Assembly: GCA_038243995.1 (NCBI GenBank)
Contig: JBBRTV010000029.1
Coordinates: forward strand, 6,831 to 70,830
DNA: 64,000 bases
Source of the DNA: Scleromatobacter sp038243995
GTDB lineage: Bacteria; Pseudomonadota; Gammaproteobacteria; Burkholderiales; Burkholderiaceae_C
Reading direction: 5' to 3'
Shown here in pieces: positions 8,821-17,435 of this stretch. How positions within the stretch are numbered: the first letter of the stretch is position 1; each line of letters opens with the position of its first letter. The translations under genes and the position numbers were made by a program. Below the pieces are notes generated by a model. That model saw nothing but the letters and a program-made list of their open reading frames with translations. It was not told the DNA's origin and made no database searches.

Positions 8821-9663
8821 TTACGTGTCGCTTGTGCCGTCGTGCGCAGTTGCCGGGCCCGCAGGCGACGGCACGGGGATGGCGTTCGCCCCGGCGCCGC
8901 ACTCCGCCGACTCGTGAAACGCGAATCCGCCCCGGGCCCGTCTCTTGGAGCGATACATCGCGCTGTCCGCGCAGCGGATGAGTTTCAGGGGGTCCTGCCC
9001 GTCATGGGGGTACAGCGCGATGCCTATGCTCACCGACACGTCGCCCGGCTCGTGCGCGGCCAGCGCCGACTTCATCTTCGCCGCGACGAGGATCACGTCG
9101 GCCCGGCTCGAGACCTTGGGCAGCAGCACCACGAATTCGTCGCCCCCGAACCGGCTCACGGTGTCGGATTCGCGCACGCTCGCCGCGAGCGTCGCCGCCA
9201 CCATGCAGAGCACCGCGTCGCCGGCCGCATGACCTTGCGTGTCGTTCACCTGCTTGAATCCGTCGATGTCGATGAACAGCACGGCCAGGCACTGCATGTG
9301 GCGACGCGCCGACGCGAGCGCCGTTGCCAGGCGATCGAGAAACGTCGCGCGTGTCGGCAGGCCGGTCAACGGGTCGCGCGTGGCGATCTCGGCCAGCTCG
9401 TCCAGCTCGCCGAGCGCGCTGTCCGCCGCATCCCGCGCCCGCAGCGCGGAGTGCAGCAGTTGCTCGTTCGCTTCGGCCAGCTGGTGCGCCAGCGTGCCGC
9501 TCATCAGCCGGCCCGCCTCGGCGAGCTCGGCTTGCAGGCGCGCGAGTTCCGCCCGGGCGACGTCGATCTCGGCCCGGAGGCTGGCGAGCGTCTGCGTCGC
9601 GGCCCGGGCCTCGGCGGACGGGTGGCCGGCGGCAGCGCGGTCGAGCGGGGGATCGGAGCTCAT
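8821..9663 (-). CDS. Diguanylate cyclase with N-terminal coiled coil
   Basis: A 280-residue cytoplasmic protein. Residues 20-90 form a long coiled coil (ARAELARLQAELAEAGRL) and the rest is a GGDEF domain. The active site RFGGDEFVVLL is intact, the inhibitory I-site RESD lies at the standard distance before it, and DIDGFKQVND and DPLTGLPTR are present, so c-di-GMP synthesis with product inhibition is expected. The start codon overlaps the stop of the KaiC-like gene (TGATG), with GGAGGGG just upstream. Translational coupling to a KaiC-like ATPase suggests that the ATPase or its partner controls cyclase activity. Confidence 0.92.
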   Translation of the reverse strand: MSSDPPLDRAAAGHPSAEARAATQTLASLRAEIDVARAELARLQAELAEAGRLMSGTLAHQLAEANEQLLHSALRARDAADSALGELDELAEIATRDPLTGLPTRATFLDRLATALASARRHMQCLAVLFIDIDGFKQVNDTQGHAAGDAVLCMVAATLAASVRESDTVSRFGGDEFVVLLPKVSSRADVILVAAKMKSALAAHEPGDVSVSIGIALYPHDGQDPLKLIRCADSAMYRSKRRARGGFAFHESAECGAGANAIPVPSPAGPATAHDGTSDT

Positions 9664-11147
9664 CACCCCTCGGAGAACGAATCGACCTGCGGGGGTTTGG
9701 CGCGCAGGGTCGGCCGACCGCTCAGCAGGCCCTCGTGCGTGGTGAGCATGCCGTCGAGGCGGATGCCCTCGTCGTCGATGTGGAACAAGCGCAACTGGTT
9801 CGAGTGCGCGCTCGCCCGGATCTTGACGACCGCCAGCATCCGCAGCAGGCAGCTGTCGACCTCGATGTAGCGCTGGACGACGATAGCATCGGTCAGGAAG
9901 GCCGTGCCGTATGGGCTGAAGCGCAGGTCGTCGTAGCGATCCTCGAGCTCGGACGTCATCAGCACGGTGACGCCCGTCGCAGCGAGCGCCGAGACGAGGC
10001 GCGACAGCGATTCGCGGAAGTCTTCGCGGAAGGTCGGGGCGAGCGCGAGCTCGAATCCCGACAGGGAATCGAGCACCAGTCGGGTCGCCTTCAGGCGCCG
10101 TACCTCGCGCACCAGTTGCTGCGCGATCTCGTCGACCGACAGCGAGGACGACCCCGTGTCGACGACGCCGATCTGCCCGGTCGCGATCAACTGGGCCAGG
10201 GCGCGACCGCGTGAGCGGGTCGGGCGCTGTTCGAATGCGGCGATGACGCCGGTCTCTCCGGCGCGTGCGCCCTCGATGAGGAACGCGGCGGCCAGCGTGC
10301 TCTTGCCAGAACCCGACGGGCCGGCCACCAGCAGCGAGTAGCCGCGCGGCAAGCCGCCGCCCATGAGGCCGTCGAGACCGTCGACGCCCATCGATAGCCG
10401 ATCCTTCGAGAATGCCGCTGGCAGCGCCGCGTCCGCGCTGGCCGGCGGCATCGGCGCGAAGATCGTCAGGCCGCTCGAATCCATGTGGAACGTATGCAGC
10501 CCGGGGAGCGTGCGTTGCCCCCGCATCTTGGCGATCTCCAACTTGCGCACGACCGAGTTGCGTTGAACGGTCTGGCGCAGCCAGATCAACCCGTCCGCGA
10601 CGGTGAACACCGAGTCCGCATCCTCCGCGCGGGTGTATTCGCCGATCAGGAAGGTCGTCGCCTGCCAGCTGGTCATCATCATGCCGAGTTGCTGCACGAA
10701 CTGCTGAAGGCTGAACGAGGGCCTGTCCGCGCCGTGGTTGGCGACGATCATCGAACGGAACGAATCGACGAAGACGAAGCTCGGGCGGTGTGCCACGACT
10801 TCGGTCGCGATGCGCGCCAGCACCTTCTGCAGGTCGCCGCCGGCCGCGTCGTCGCTGACGTCGAGGAACTTCACCACCGAGCCGATCTTCGCGCCATCGA
10901 AGAAGGCGAACTGTTGCTGGTACCTCAGCATCTTCAGAGGCGGCTCGCCCAGGACGGTGAAGTACAGCGCGGGCTTCCCGGCCGTCGCCAGCGCGAACAT
11001 CATCTGGTGGGCCAGCGTGGTCTTGCCAGAACCCGGCGCACCCGCGAGCAGGTTGAACGAGAACTCCGGCAGCCCTCCGCCCAGCACCTCGTCGAGTCCG
11101 GGAACGCCGGTGTGCAGGCGGCGAATCGTTGCTATTTCCGATGTCAT
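9663..11147 (-). CDS. KaiC-like double-domain RecA-type ATPase
   Basis: A 494-residue protein with two tandem RecA/KaiC modules. The first Walker A is GAPGSGKTT at residues 36-44 with Walker B-type FVFVDSF; the second is GPSGSGKST near residue 280 with RLVLDSLSG. Each module begins with the KaiC-like lead TGVPGLDEVLGGGLP or MGVDGLDGLMGGGLPRG. The length is close to KaiC (about 520), but no KaiA or KaiB gene is near, and the C-terminal phosphorylation-site Ser/Thr pair of cyanobacterial KaiC was not identified. Such proteins in heterotrophs are linked to stress signalling rather than clocks. The start overlaps the previous gene by ATGA and the stop overlaps the diguanylate cyclase gene. Confidence 0.9.
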   Translation of the reverse strand: MTSEIATIRRLHTGVPGLDEVLGGGLPEFSFNLLAGAPGSGKTTLAHQMMFALATAGKPALYFTVLGEPPLKMLRYQQQFAFFDGAKIGSVVKFLDVSDDAAGGDLQKVLARIATEVVAHRPSFVFVDSFRSMIVANHGADRPSFSLQQFVQQLGMMMTSWQATTFLIGEYTRAEDADSVFTVADGLIWLRQTVQRNSVVRKLEIAKMRGQRTLPGLHTFHMDSSGLTIFAPMPPASADAALPAAFSKDRLSMGVDGLDGLMGGGLPRGYSLLVAGPSGSGKSTLAAAFLIEGARAGETGVIAAFEQRPTRSRGRALAQLIATGQIGVVDTGSSSLSVDEIAQQLVREVRRLKATRLVLDSLSGFELALAPTFREDFRESLSRLVSALAATGVTVLMTSELEDRYDDLRFSPYGTAFLTDAIVVQRYIEVDSCLLRMLAVVKIRASAHSNQLRLFHIDDEGIRLDGMLTTHEGLLSGRPTLRAKPPQVDSFSEG

Positions 11148-11668
11148 GACAGGTTGGCCTGCGCGGCAGGGCCGCCGGGCTCGAGGGTGGTGGCGGGGCG
11201 CAGGAGTCGATCGGTCAGCGACGGGCCGATGAGCGATCCCAGCAGGTCGCGGAATGATGTGAACAGCTCGGCGCAGGCCCGTGCCGCCTCGACGGGCGAC
11301 TGCAGCGACATCGTCGCGTGCAACATCGCCCAGTCGTCGGCGGTCGCCTCGTCCAGGGTGGTGGCCGGCAGCCAGGGGTGGCGCACTGCGGCCGCGACCA
11401 GGCAGCGCCGATACAGCACGCGCACGCCGATGCGGCCGATGATGGGCGCCAGGGAGGCGTCGACGGCCCGCCACTGCTGCAGCGCTCGCGCGGCCGCGGC
11501 GTTGGCCGCCGTGCCGGGCGGGGTGCGCGCGACCCTGCCCCCAGGGGCATCCGGCGATCCGGGGCCTGATGATTCTTCCCCCATCGCGCCAAGCGTCTGC
11601 ATCGCTTCATTCTGAACCGCCGCAGCGGTGCTGTCAGTACGCTGGCGAACATAGGAAGGGAGGTCCAT
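11144..11668 (-). CDS. Conserved hypothetical protein, first gene of the kaiC-like operon
   Basis: A 174-residue soluble protein. The first 55 residues are Gly/Pro/Ala-rich and probably flexible; the rest is helical and reads RALQQWRAVDASLAPIIGRIGVRVLYRRCL, then HPWL, and ends in a FRDLLGSLIGPSLTDRLLRP helix. Proteins with this Tyr-Arg-Arg/HPWL pattern occur near two-component or KaiC-like genes in proteobacteria as far as I recall, but no function is known to me. No strong ribosome-binding site precedes the ATG, and internal ATGs exist. It overlaps the KaiC-like gene by 4 bases, so the three genes form one unit. Confidence 0.72.
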   Translation of the reverse strand: MDLPSYVRQRTDSTAAAVQNEAMQTLGAMGEESSGPGSPDAPGGRVARTPPGTAANAAAARALQQWRAVDASLAPIIGRIGVRVLYRRCLVAAAVRHPWLPATTLDEATADDWAMLHATMSLQSPVEAARACAELFTSFRDLLGSLIGPSLTDRLLRPATTLEPGGPAAQANLS

Positions 11669-11742
11669 GTCGTGCCGCGTGGAGCGTGGCGCGTGCTGAC
11701 GGGATGCAGCGCGGCAGCGCGCCAACGAGCCTGCGCCGGACG

Positions 11743-13431
11743 TCAGCCCTGGGTCGGTTTGACTCGACCGCGTTCCACGCTGCGCCGGCCACGGTGCTCG
11801 ACAGCGTAAGCCAGCGCCGCCTGCAGCGACTCCTCGTGCCCCGGCTTGCCGTCGCCCGGCAGCACGCCCGCGTTGCGCAGCTTCGCGGCCACCCGCGCAT
11901 TCGCCTCGCACAGCAGCACGCGCACGCCGCGGCGGCGCAGGAGGGCGAGCGCTTCTTCCAGGGACTGGATGCCGGTGATGTCCATGAAGGGGACGCGTCC
12001 CAGCCGGATCACGAGGACGGCGGGCTCGGTGTGCGTCTGCATCAGCGCGCGCTCGAAGTTCTCGACGGCGCCGAAGAACAGCGGGCCGGCAATCTCGTAG
12101 ACCAGCACGCCCTCGGGCAGCCGGGGCAGGCCGAGTTCGACCAGCGCGGCCTTCATCGCGATCGGATCCGCGGGTTGGGTCTCCGTCACCTCGGCCATGC
12201 GACGCAGGAAGTGGAGCACCGACAGGATCACGCCCACGTTGACCGCCACGACCAGGTCGGCGAACACGGTCAGCACGAAGGTGAGCAACAGGATCACGCG
12301 GTCGGCGGTGGGCGATACCTTCAGCAGGTGGCCGAAGTGCTTGGCGTCGCTCATGTTCCAGGCCACGACGAACAGCACCGCCGCCAGCGCGGCCAGCGGA
12401 ATGCGGCCGGCCAGCGGCGCCAGCGCGAGGAGCACGGCCACCAGGGTCAGCGCGTGCGCGATGCCGGCGACGGGATTCGTGGCGCCGTTGCGGATGTTCG
12501 TGGCGGTGCGCGCGATGGCCCCGGTGGCGGCGAAGCCGCCGAACAGCGGCGCCACGATGTTGGCGATGCCCTGGCCGATCAGCTCCTGGTTCGAGTCGTG
12601 CTTGGTGCCGGACATGCCGTCGGCGACCACGGCCGACAGCAGCGATTCGATGGACCCCAGCATCGCGATGGTGAACGCCGGCCCCAGCAGCACGAGCGCC
12701 TGCGAGAACGACAGGTCGGGCCAGCGTAACGACGGCAGGCCGAACGGGATGCCGCCGTAGGCGGAATCCAGCGTCGCCACGCCGTGCAGGTGGAAAGCGG
12801 CCTGGACGGCGGTCGCGAGCACCACCGCGAGCAGCGGGCCGGGTATCCGGCGCAAGCCCTTGACGCGCGGCGCGCCCACCGCCGCGGCCAGGGCGAGGAG
12901 TCCGAGCGCCACGGTCGGCAGGTTCGCGTGCGGCAACGCGATCGCGAGGTACCAGACTTTCTCGTGGAAATGTTCCGCCGTCACCTTGGGCAGCCCGAAG
13001 AAATCGCTCCACTGGCCGACGAAGATGATCACGCCGATGCCGGCCGTGAACCCGACGATGACGGGGGCCGGGATGTACTTGATGACACCCCCCATGCGGG
13101 CGGCGCCCATCAGTGCCAGCATGACGCCGGCCATCATGGACGCGACCTGCAGGCCCGCGATCCCGTATTTGGCTGTGATGACCGACAGGATGGCGATGAA
13201 GGCGCCGGTCGGCCCGGCGATCTGCACCCGGCTGCCGCCCAGGAGGGAGACGAGGAGGCCGCCGACGATCGCCGTATAGATGCCTTGTTCGGGGCGCGCG
13301 CCCGATGCGATGGCGAAGGCCATGGCGAGGGGGAGCGCGACAACGCCGACGATCACGCCCGCCGCGATGTTGGCGAGCCAGGTCTGCCTGCCGCAGGCGC
13401 CGGCCTTGACAGCTTCGAGCAGGGCGATCAT
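11743..13431 (-). CDS. SulP-family anion transporter with STAS domain
   Basis: A 562-residue inner-membrane protein. The N-terminal 420 residues hold the SulP core: ALPLAMAFAIASGARPEQGIYTAI-type helix 1 motif, GPTGAF, and the second repeat with SIESLLSAVVADGMSGTKHDSNQELIGQG, the SulP signature. The C-terminal STAS domain (residues about 440-545) contains RLGRVPFMDITGIQSLEEAL. Substrates in this family include sulphate, bicarbonate and dicarboxylates; the sequence does not settle which. No carbonic anhydrase or sulphate gene is adjacent. The ATG at 13431 has no clear ribosome-binding site but fits family length. Confidence 0.92.
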   Translation of the reverse strand: MIALLEAVKAGACGRQTWLANIAAGVIVGVVALPLAMAFAIASGARPEQGIYTAIVGGLLVSLLGGSRVQIAGPTGAFIAILSVITAKYGIAGLQVASMMAGVMLALMGAARMGGVIKYIPAPVIVGFTAGIGVIIFVGQWSDFFGLPKVTAEHFHEKVWYLAIALPHANLPTVALGLLALAAAVGAPRVKGLRRIPGPLLAVVLATAVQAAFHLHGVATLDSAYGGIPFGLPSLRWPDLSFSQALVLLGPAFTIAMLGSIESLLSAVVADGMSGTKHDSNQELIGQGIANIVAPLFGGFAATGAIARTATNIRNGATNPVAGIAHALTLVAVLLALAPLAGRIPLAALAAVLFVVAWNMSDAKHFGHLLKVSPTADRVILLLTFVLTVFADLVVAVNVGVILSVLHFLRRMAEVTETQPADPIAMKAALVELGLPRLPEGVLVYEIAGPLFFGAVENFERALMQTHTEPAVLVIRLGRVPFMDITGIQSLEEALALLRRRGVRVLLCEANARVAAKLRNAGVLPGDGKPGHEESLQAALAYAVEHRGRRSVERGRVKPTQG

Positions 13432-13804
13432 GGCGCGTGCGGGCCGCGCGCGAGCCGCGCCGACGGGAGACAGCCGCGCCCGTGGCGCGTGTGCGGTCGT
13501 GCGAGGCGGCTCACCGGATTTCGTGCGACGGGCAGGCGCGGATCGGCATCGCCTGAATATAGCCGCTTGCGTGCAGGCTTGTCCCGCCGCAGGCATGCGC
13601 GCGCGGGTCGGCGCGCCACGCGGCCTGCCGGGGGGGGGCACGGATGTCTCGCAGCCCGCGTTCTTGCGATGGCGCAAACGGCGGGGGTGCGCTGTCGCAC
13701 AGACTCGGCAGGGTGCTTCCCCGCAGACTCGCACGAATTGCGCGCCGCAACGTCGTCTCGGGCCTTCGGTTCGTCTCCCCCATCGGCTCGCGTCCGCCCG
13801 CGCG
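13432..13804. other. Divergent intergenic region between sulP and the efflux operon
   Basis: These 373 bases separate the sulP start from the first efflux gene. They hold a run of nine G at about 13631-13639 and no convincing small gene, RNA or terminator. The promoters of both divergent units should lie here. Confidence 0.4.
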
Positions 13805-15322
13805 ATGCCCCGTCGCTTGCGCATGCAGGACTCCGTGCCGGTTCCCTCCTCCGATCTTCCCGTTCCATCGTCGCGCCCGCCGATGCCCCCGAGAGCGTGG
13901 GGGTGGGCCGTCCTGGTGTCGGCGCTGTGTTCGTGCGCCGCCACGCCGCCGGTCGAACCCGGCGGCCCGCCTGTCGCGATCCCGTCGTCCTGGTCCGCCG
14001 TGGGCCAGGCGCAGGGCGCGGACGCGAGCTCGCTCGCCCTCTGGTGGCGCCGCTTCGACGATCCGGTGCTGAGCGACCTGGTCGACCAATCCCTGCGCGC
14101 CAACACGAGCGTGCGCGCCGCGCGCGGCGCGCTGGCGCAGGCGATCGCGGCGCGCAACGTCGCAGTCGCCGCGCTGCTGCCGACGCTGAGCGCGGCCGGC
14201 TCCGCGCGACACGGCACGGCGGACGGTCGCAGCACGGGCAGCTCCTTCGGTGCGACGCTCGACGCCGGCTGGGTGCCCGACGTGTTCGGCGCCGGGCGCC
14301 AGGCCGTCTCCGCCGCGGCCGACGCCGCCCGCGCGAGCGCGGCCACGCTGGGCGACGTGCGGGTGCAGATCGCGGCCGAGGTCGCATCGAGCTACATCCT
14401 GCTGCGCAGCAGCCAGGCGCGCCTGCGCATCGCGACCGACAACCTCGCCACGCAGCGGCAGACCCTGCAGATCGCCGAGTGGCGCCAGCAGGCCGGGCTC
14501 GTCACGGCGCTGGAGACGCAGCAAGCGCGCGCAAGCGTCGAGCAGACCGCGGCGCTCCTGCCCACGCTGCAGGTCGCCGTCGACCAGACTCGCCACGCGC
14601 TGGCAGTACTGGCCTGCCAGCCACCCGCGGCGCTCGCCCTCGTCCTGGCGCCCGCCGCGCCGGTGCCCCACGCCGACCCGGCGCTGGCGCTCGACATCCC
14701 GGCCGAGACGCTGCGCCAGCGCGCCGACGTGCGCGCCGCCGAGTTGCAGGTCGCCGCCGCGCTCGCCCGCGTCCGCCAGGCCGACGCCTTGCGCCTGCCC
14801 AGCTTTTCCATCGGCGGGTCGCTGGGCTTGAGCGCGGCGACGCTCGGCGGGCTGACGAGCGGCGCCCCGGTCATCGCCACCTTGCTGGCGGGCATCAGCT
14901 TGCCGCTGTTCGACGGCGGCGCGGCACGTGCGCAGGTGCAGGTGCAGCAGGCGGCGCTCGACCAGGCCGATGCCGCCTACCAGGCCGCCATCCTCGCCGC
15001 GCTGCAGGAGGTCGAGGACGCGCTCGTCGCGCTCGGCGGCGACCGCGAACGCGTGACCCACCTGCAAGCGGCGGCGGCCGCGGCGACGCAGGCGAACGAG
15101 CTGGCACGCCAGCGCTTCGCCGGTGGCCTCGTGGATTTCCAGACCGTCCTCGAAACGCAGCGCACCCGGCTGTCCACGCAGGACGGCCTCGCCAGCGCGC
15201 AGGCGGACGTCGGCACCGACCAGGTGCGCCTGTTCACTGCGCTGGGCGGCGGCTGGCGCAACGCAGGAACAACGCTCTCGCAGTCGGCCGCGACCGGGTT
15301 CACGGAAAAAGGATCTCGATGA
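13805..15322 (+). CDS. Outer-membrane efflux lipoprotein, NodT/TolC family
   Basis: The protein has two outer-membrane efflux (OEP) repeats of the TolC fold, with the repeated ARAALAQAIAARNVAVAALLPTL and LRQRADVRAAE motifs, the latter a hallmark of RND/NodT factors. A lipoprotein signal is visible: PPRAWGWAVLVSALCSC, with the acylated Cys probably the second of the two. Starts at 13805, 13823 or 13883 are all in frame; the last gives the most usual lipoprotein signal, and none has a strong ribosome-binding site. It forms the outer-membrane channel for the exporter encoded by the next three genes and overlaps the adaptor gene by ATGA. Confidence 0.9.
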   Translation: MPRRLRMQDSVPVPSSDLPVPSSRPPMPPRAWGWAVLVSALCSCAATPPVEPGGPPVAIPSSWSAVGQAQGADASSLALWWRRFDDPVLSDLVDQSLRANTSVRAARGALAQAIAARNVAVAALLPTLSAAGSARHGTADGRSTGSSFGATLDAGWVPDVFGAGRQAVSAAADAARASAATLGDVRVQIAAEVASSYILLRSSQARLRIATDNLATQRQTLQIAEWRQQAGLVTALETQQARASVEQTAALLPTLQVAVDQTRHALAVLACQPPAALALVLAPAAPVPHADPALALDIPAETLRQRADVRAAELQVAAALARVRQADALRLPSFSIGGSLGLSAATLGGLTSGAPVIATLLAGISLPLFDGGAARAQVQVQQAALDQADAAYQAAILAALQEVEDALVALGGDRERVTHLQAAAAAATQANELARQRFAGGLVDFQTVLETQRTRLSTQDGLASAQADVGTDQVRLFTALGGGWRNAGTTLSQSAATGFTEKGSR

Positions 15323-16707
15323 CCGTCACGGCTACAAAGCCTCCTGCAAGTTCCCCTGGCGAGACGATCCCGGCGGCGGCACCTCCTGCGGAGCCCGGCG
15401 CCGGGCGCGCCGACCCGTCCGCGCCGGAGCCCGCGGTCGACGTCGCGACCCTGCTGGGCGAGCCGGCGCGCCGGCACTGGTGGCAGCGCCGGGCGCTCTG
15501 GGCCCTGGTGGCGCTGGTCCTGCTGGCCGGCGCCGCGCTGGGGTGGTGGCGCGCACGCGCCGCGGCGTACGCGGCGCCGACCTACACGACGCAGGTCGTC
15601 GCCCGCGGCAACCTGACGCTCACCGTGACGGCCAACGGCACGCTCCAGCCGACGCGCTCGATCAACATCGGCAGCGAGCTCTCCGGCACGGTGCTGAAGG
15701 TGAACGTCGACGTCAACGACCGGATCCGCAAAGGGCAGGTGCTGGTCGAACTGGATCCCGCGAAACTGCGCGACCAGGTCCTGCGCTCGAGCGCGGCGGT
15801 GTCGGTGGCGGTGGCCAAGGTCGCCCAGACGGCGGCCACGCTGGCCGAGGCGCGCGCCACGCTGGCCCGGCTGGAGGACGTCTCCCGCCTCTCCGGCGGC
15901 CAGGTGCCCGCGGGCACCGAGCTCGACGCGGCGCGCGCCACGCTCGCCCGGGCTATCGCCGACGACACGAGCGCGCGCGCCAGCGTGACCGACGCGCGTG
16001 CCGCACTGTCGACCGACCAGATCAACCTGTCCAAGGCTTCGATCAGCGCGCCCGCCGACGGCGTGGTGCTGACCCGCACCGTCGACCCCGGCAACGCGGT
16101 GGCCGCGTCGCTGCAGGCGGTGACGCTGTTCACGGTGGCCGAAGACCTGGCCAGGCTGCGCCTCTGGGTCTACGTGGACGAGGCCGACGTCGGCGCGGTC
16201 AAGACGGGGCAGGACGCCACGTTCACCGTCAGCGCGTATCCGACCCGCCGCTTCCCCGCGCGCATCACCCGCGTCGGCTTCGGCTCGACCATCACCGACA
16301 ACGTCGTGACCTACCTGACCTACCTCGATGTCGACAATGCGGATCTCAGCCTGCGCCCCGGCATGACGGCCACGGCCACCATCGTCGCCAACCGGCGCTC
16401 GAACGCGTTGCTCGTGCCCAATACCGCCCTGCGCTTCGCGCCGAGCACCCCGGGTGCCGGCAAGGCGGCGAGCAAGAGCATCGTCTCCAGCCTCGTGCCG
16501 GCGCGTCTTGCCGGCACGCCGCGCAAGTCCGCGGCCGCCGGCGCCAGCACCGCCACGGCCCGGCAGGTCTGGGTGCTGCGCGGCGGCACCGCGGTGGCGG
16601 TGGCGGTGACGCCGGGCATCAGCGACGGCCACATGACCGAGATCACCGCCGGCGACCTGGCCGCGGGCATGCTGGTGATCACCGACCAGAAGGCGGCGGC
16701 GAAATGA
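15319..16707 (+). CDS. MacA-type periplasmic adaptor (HlyD/RND membrane-fusion family)
   Basis: A 462-residue adaptor with a proline/alanine-rich cytoplasmic tail (about 55 residues), one transmembrane helix (LWALVALVLLAGAALGWW), then a barrel-sandwich and lipoyl hybrid (GSELSGTVLKVNVDVNDRIRKGQVLVELD), an alpha-helical hairpin, and beta-barrel domains (SISAPADGVVLTRTVDPGNAV). The tail before the helix is longer than in E. coli MacA. It would bridge the inner-membrane ABC permease and the NodT channel. The ribosome-binding site is AAAAAGGA, and it overlaps both neighbours by ATGA. Confidence 0.9.
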   Translation: MTVTATKPPASSPGETIPAAAPPAEPGAGRADPSAPEPAVDVATLLGEPARRHWWQRRALWALVALVLLAGAALGWWRARAAAYAAPTYTTQVVARGNLTLTVTANGTLQPTRSINIGSELSGTVLKVNVDVNDRIRKGQVLVELDPAKLRDQVLRSSAAVSVAVAKVAQTAATLAEARATLARLEDVSRLSGGQVPAGTELDAARATLARAIADDTSARASVTDARAALSTDQINLSKASISAPADGVVLTRTVDPGNAVAASLQAVTLFTVAEDLARLRLWVYVDEADVGAVKTGQDATFTVSAYPTRRFPARITRVGFGSTITDNVVTYLTYLDVDNADLSLRPGMTATATIVANRRSNALLVPNTALRFAPSTPGAGKAASKSIVSSLVPARLAGTPRKSAAAGASTATARQVWVLRGGTAVAVAVTPGISDGHMTEITAGDLAAGMLVITDQKAAAK

Positions 16708-17435
16708 GCGAGTTGCTGATCCGGCTCTCCGGCGTGACCAAGGTCTATGGCCGCGGCGCCGTGGCACTGGCCGCGCTCAAGGGCATCGACTTTTCCGTGC
16801 ACGCGGGGGAGTTCGTCGCGATCATGGGCCCCAGCGGATCGGGCAAGTCCACCGCGATGAACATCCTGGGCTGCCTCGACACGCCCAGCGCGGGCCGCTA
16901 CCTCTTCAAGGGGGTGCACGTGGAGGCGCTGGACCGCGACCAGCGGGCGCGCCTGCGCCGACGCTACCTGGGCTTCGTCTTCCAGGGCTTCAACCTGCTG
17001 GCCCGCACGTCGGCGCAGGAGAACGTGGAATTGCCGTTGCTGTATCGCGGCGACAGCGCCCCGGTGCGGCGGGCGTCGGCGGCCCGGGCGCTGCAGTCGG
17101 TCGGGCTCGGCGGCTGGGAGAAGCACACGCCGGCCGAGCTGTCGGGCGGCCAGCAGCAGCGGGTCGCCATCGCGCGGGCGATCGTCACCGCGCCGGCGGT
17201 GGTGCTGGCCGACGAGCCGACGGGGAACCTGGACACCCAGCGCAGCCACGAGATCATGGGCCTGCTCGTGGCGTTGAACCGGGACCACGGCATCACCGTG
17301 CTGATGGTGACGCACGAGCCCGACATGGCGGCGTACGCGCGGCGCATGCTCCGCTTCGTCGACGGCCGGATCGAGAGCGACCTGCCCAACGCGAACCCGA
17401 CGCTCGCGGCGCCGGTGATGGCGGAGACCACCTGA
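16704..17435 (+). CDS. ABC transporter ATP-binding protein, MacB/LolD type
   Basis: A 243-residue ATPase with Walker A GPSGSGKST, Q-loop VFQGFNLL, signature LSGGQQQRVAIARA, Walker B VVLADEPTGNLD and H-loop MVTHEP. The FNLLARTSAQENVELPL segment is typical of the MacB/LolD subfamily. In E. coli MacB the ATPase and permease are fused; here they are two genes in register, overlapping by one base (TGATG). It energises export of a substrate such as macrolides, peptides or lipoproteins; the substrate is unknown. Confidence 0.93.
   Translation: MSELLIRLSGVTKVYGRGAVALAALKGIDFSVHAGEFVAIMGPSGSGKSTAMNILGCLDTPSAGRYLFKGVHVEALDRDQRARLRRRYLGFVFQGFNLLARTSAQENVELPLLYRGDSAPVRRASAARALQSVGLGGWEKHTPAELSGGQQQRVAIARAIVTAPAVVLADEPTGNLDTQRSHEIMGLLVALNRDHGITVLMVTHEPDMAAYARRMLRFVDGRIESDLPNANPTLAAPVMAETT

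Noticed and set aside
11533..11540. CCCTGCCC octamer against the KOPS polarity
   Set aside because: A single counter-example; it is reported in the KOPS finding rather than used as evidence.
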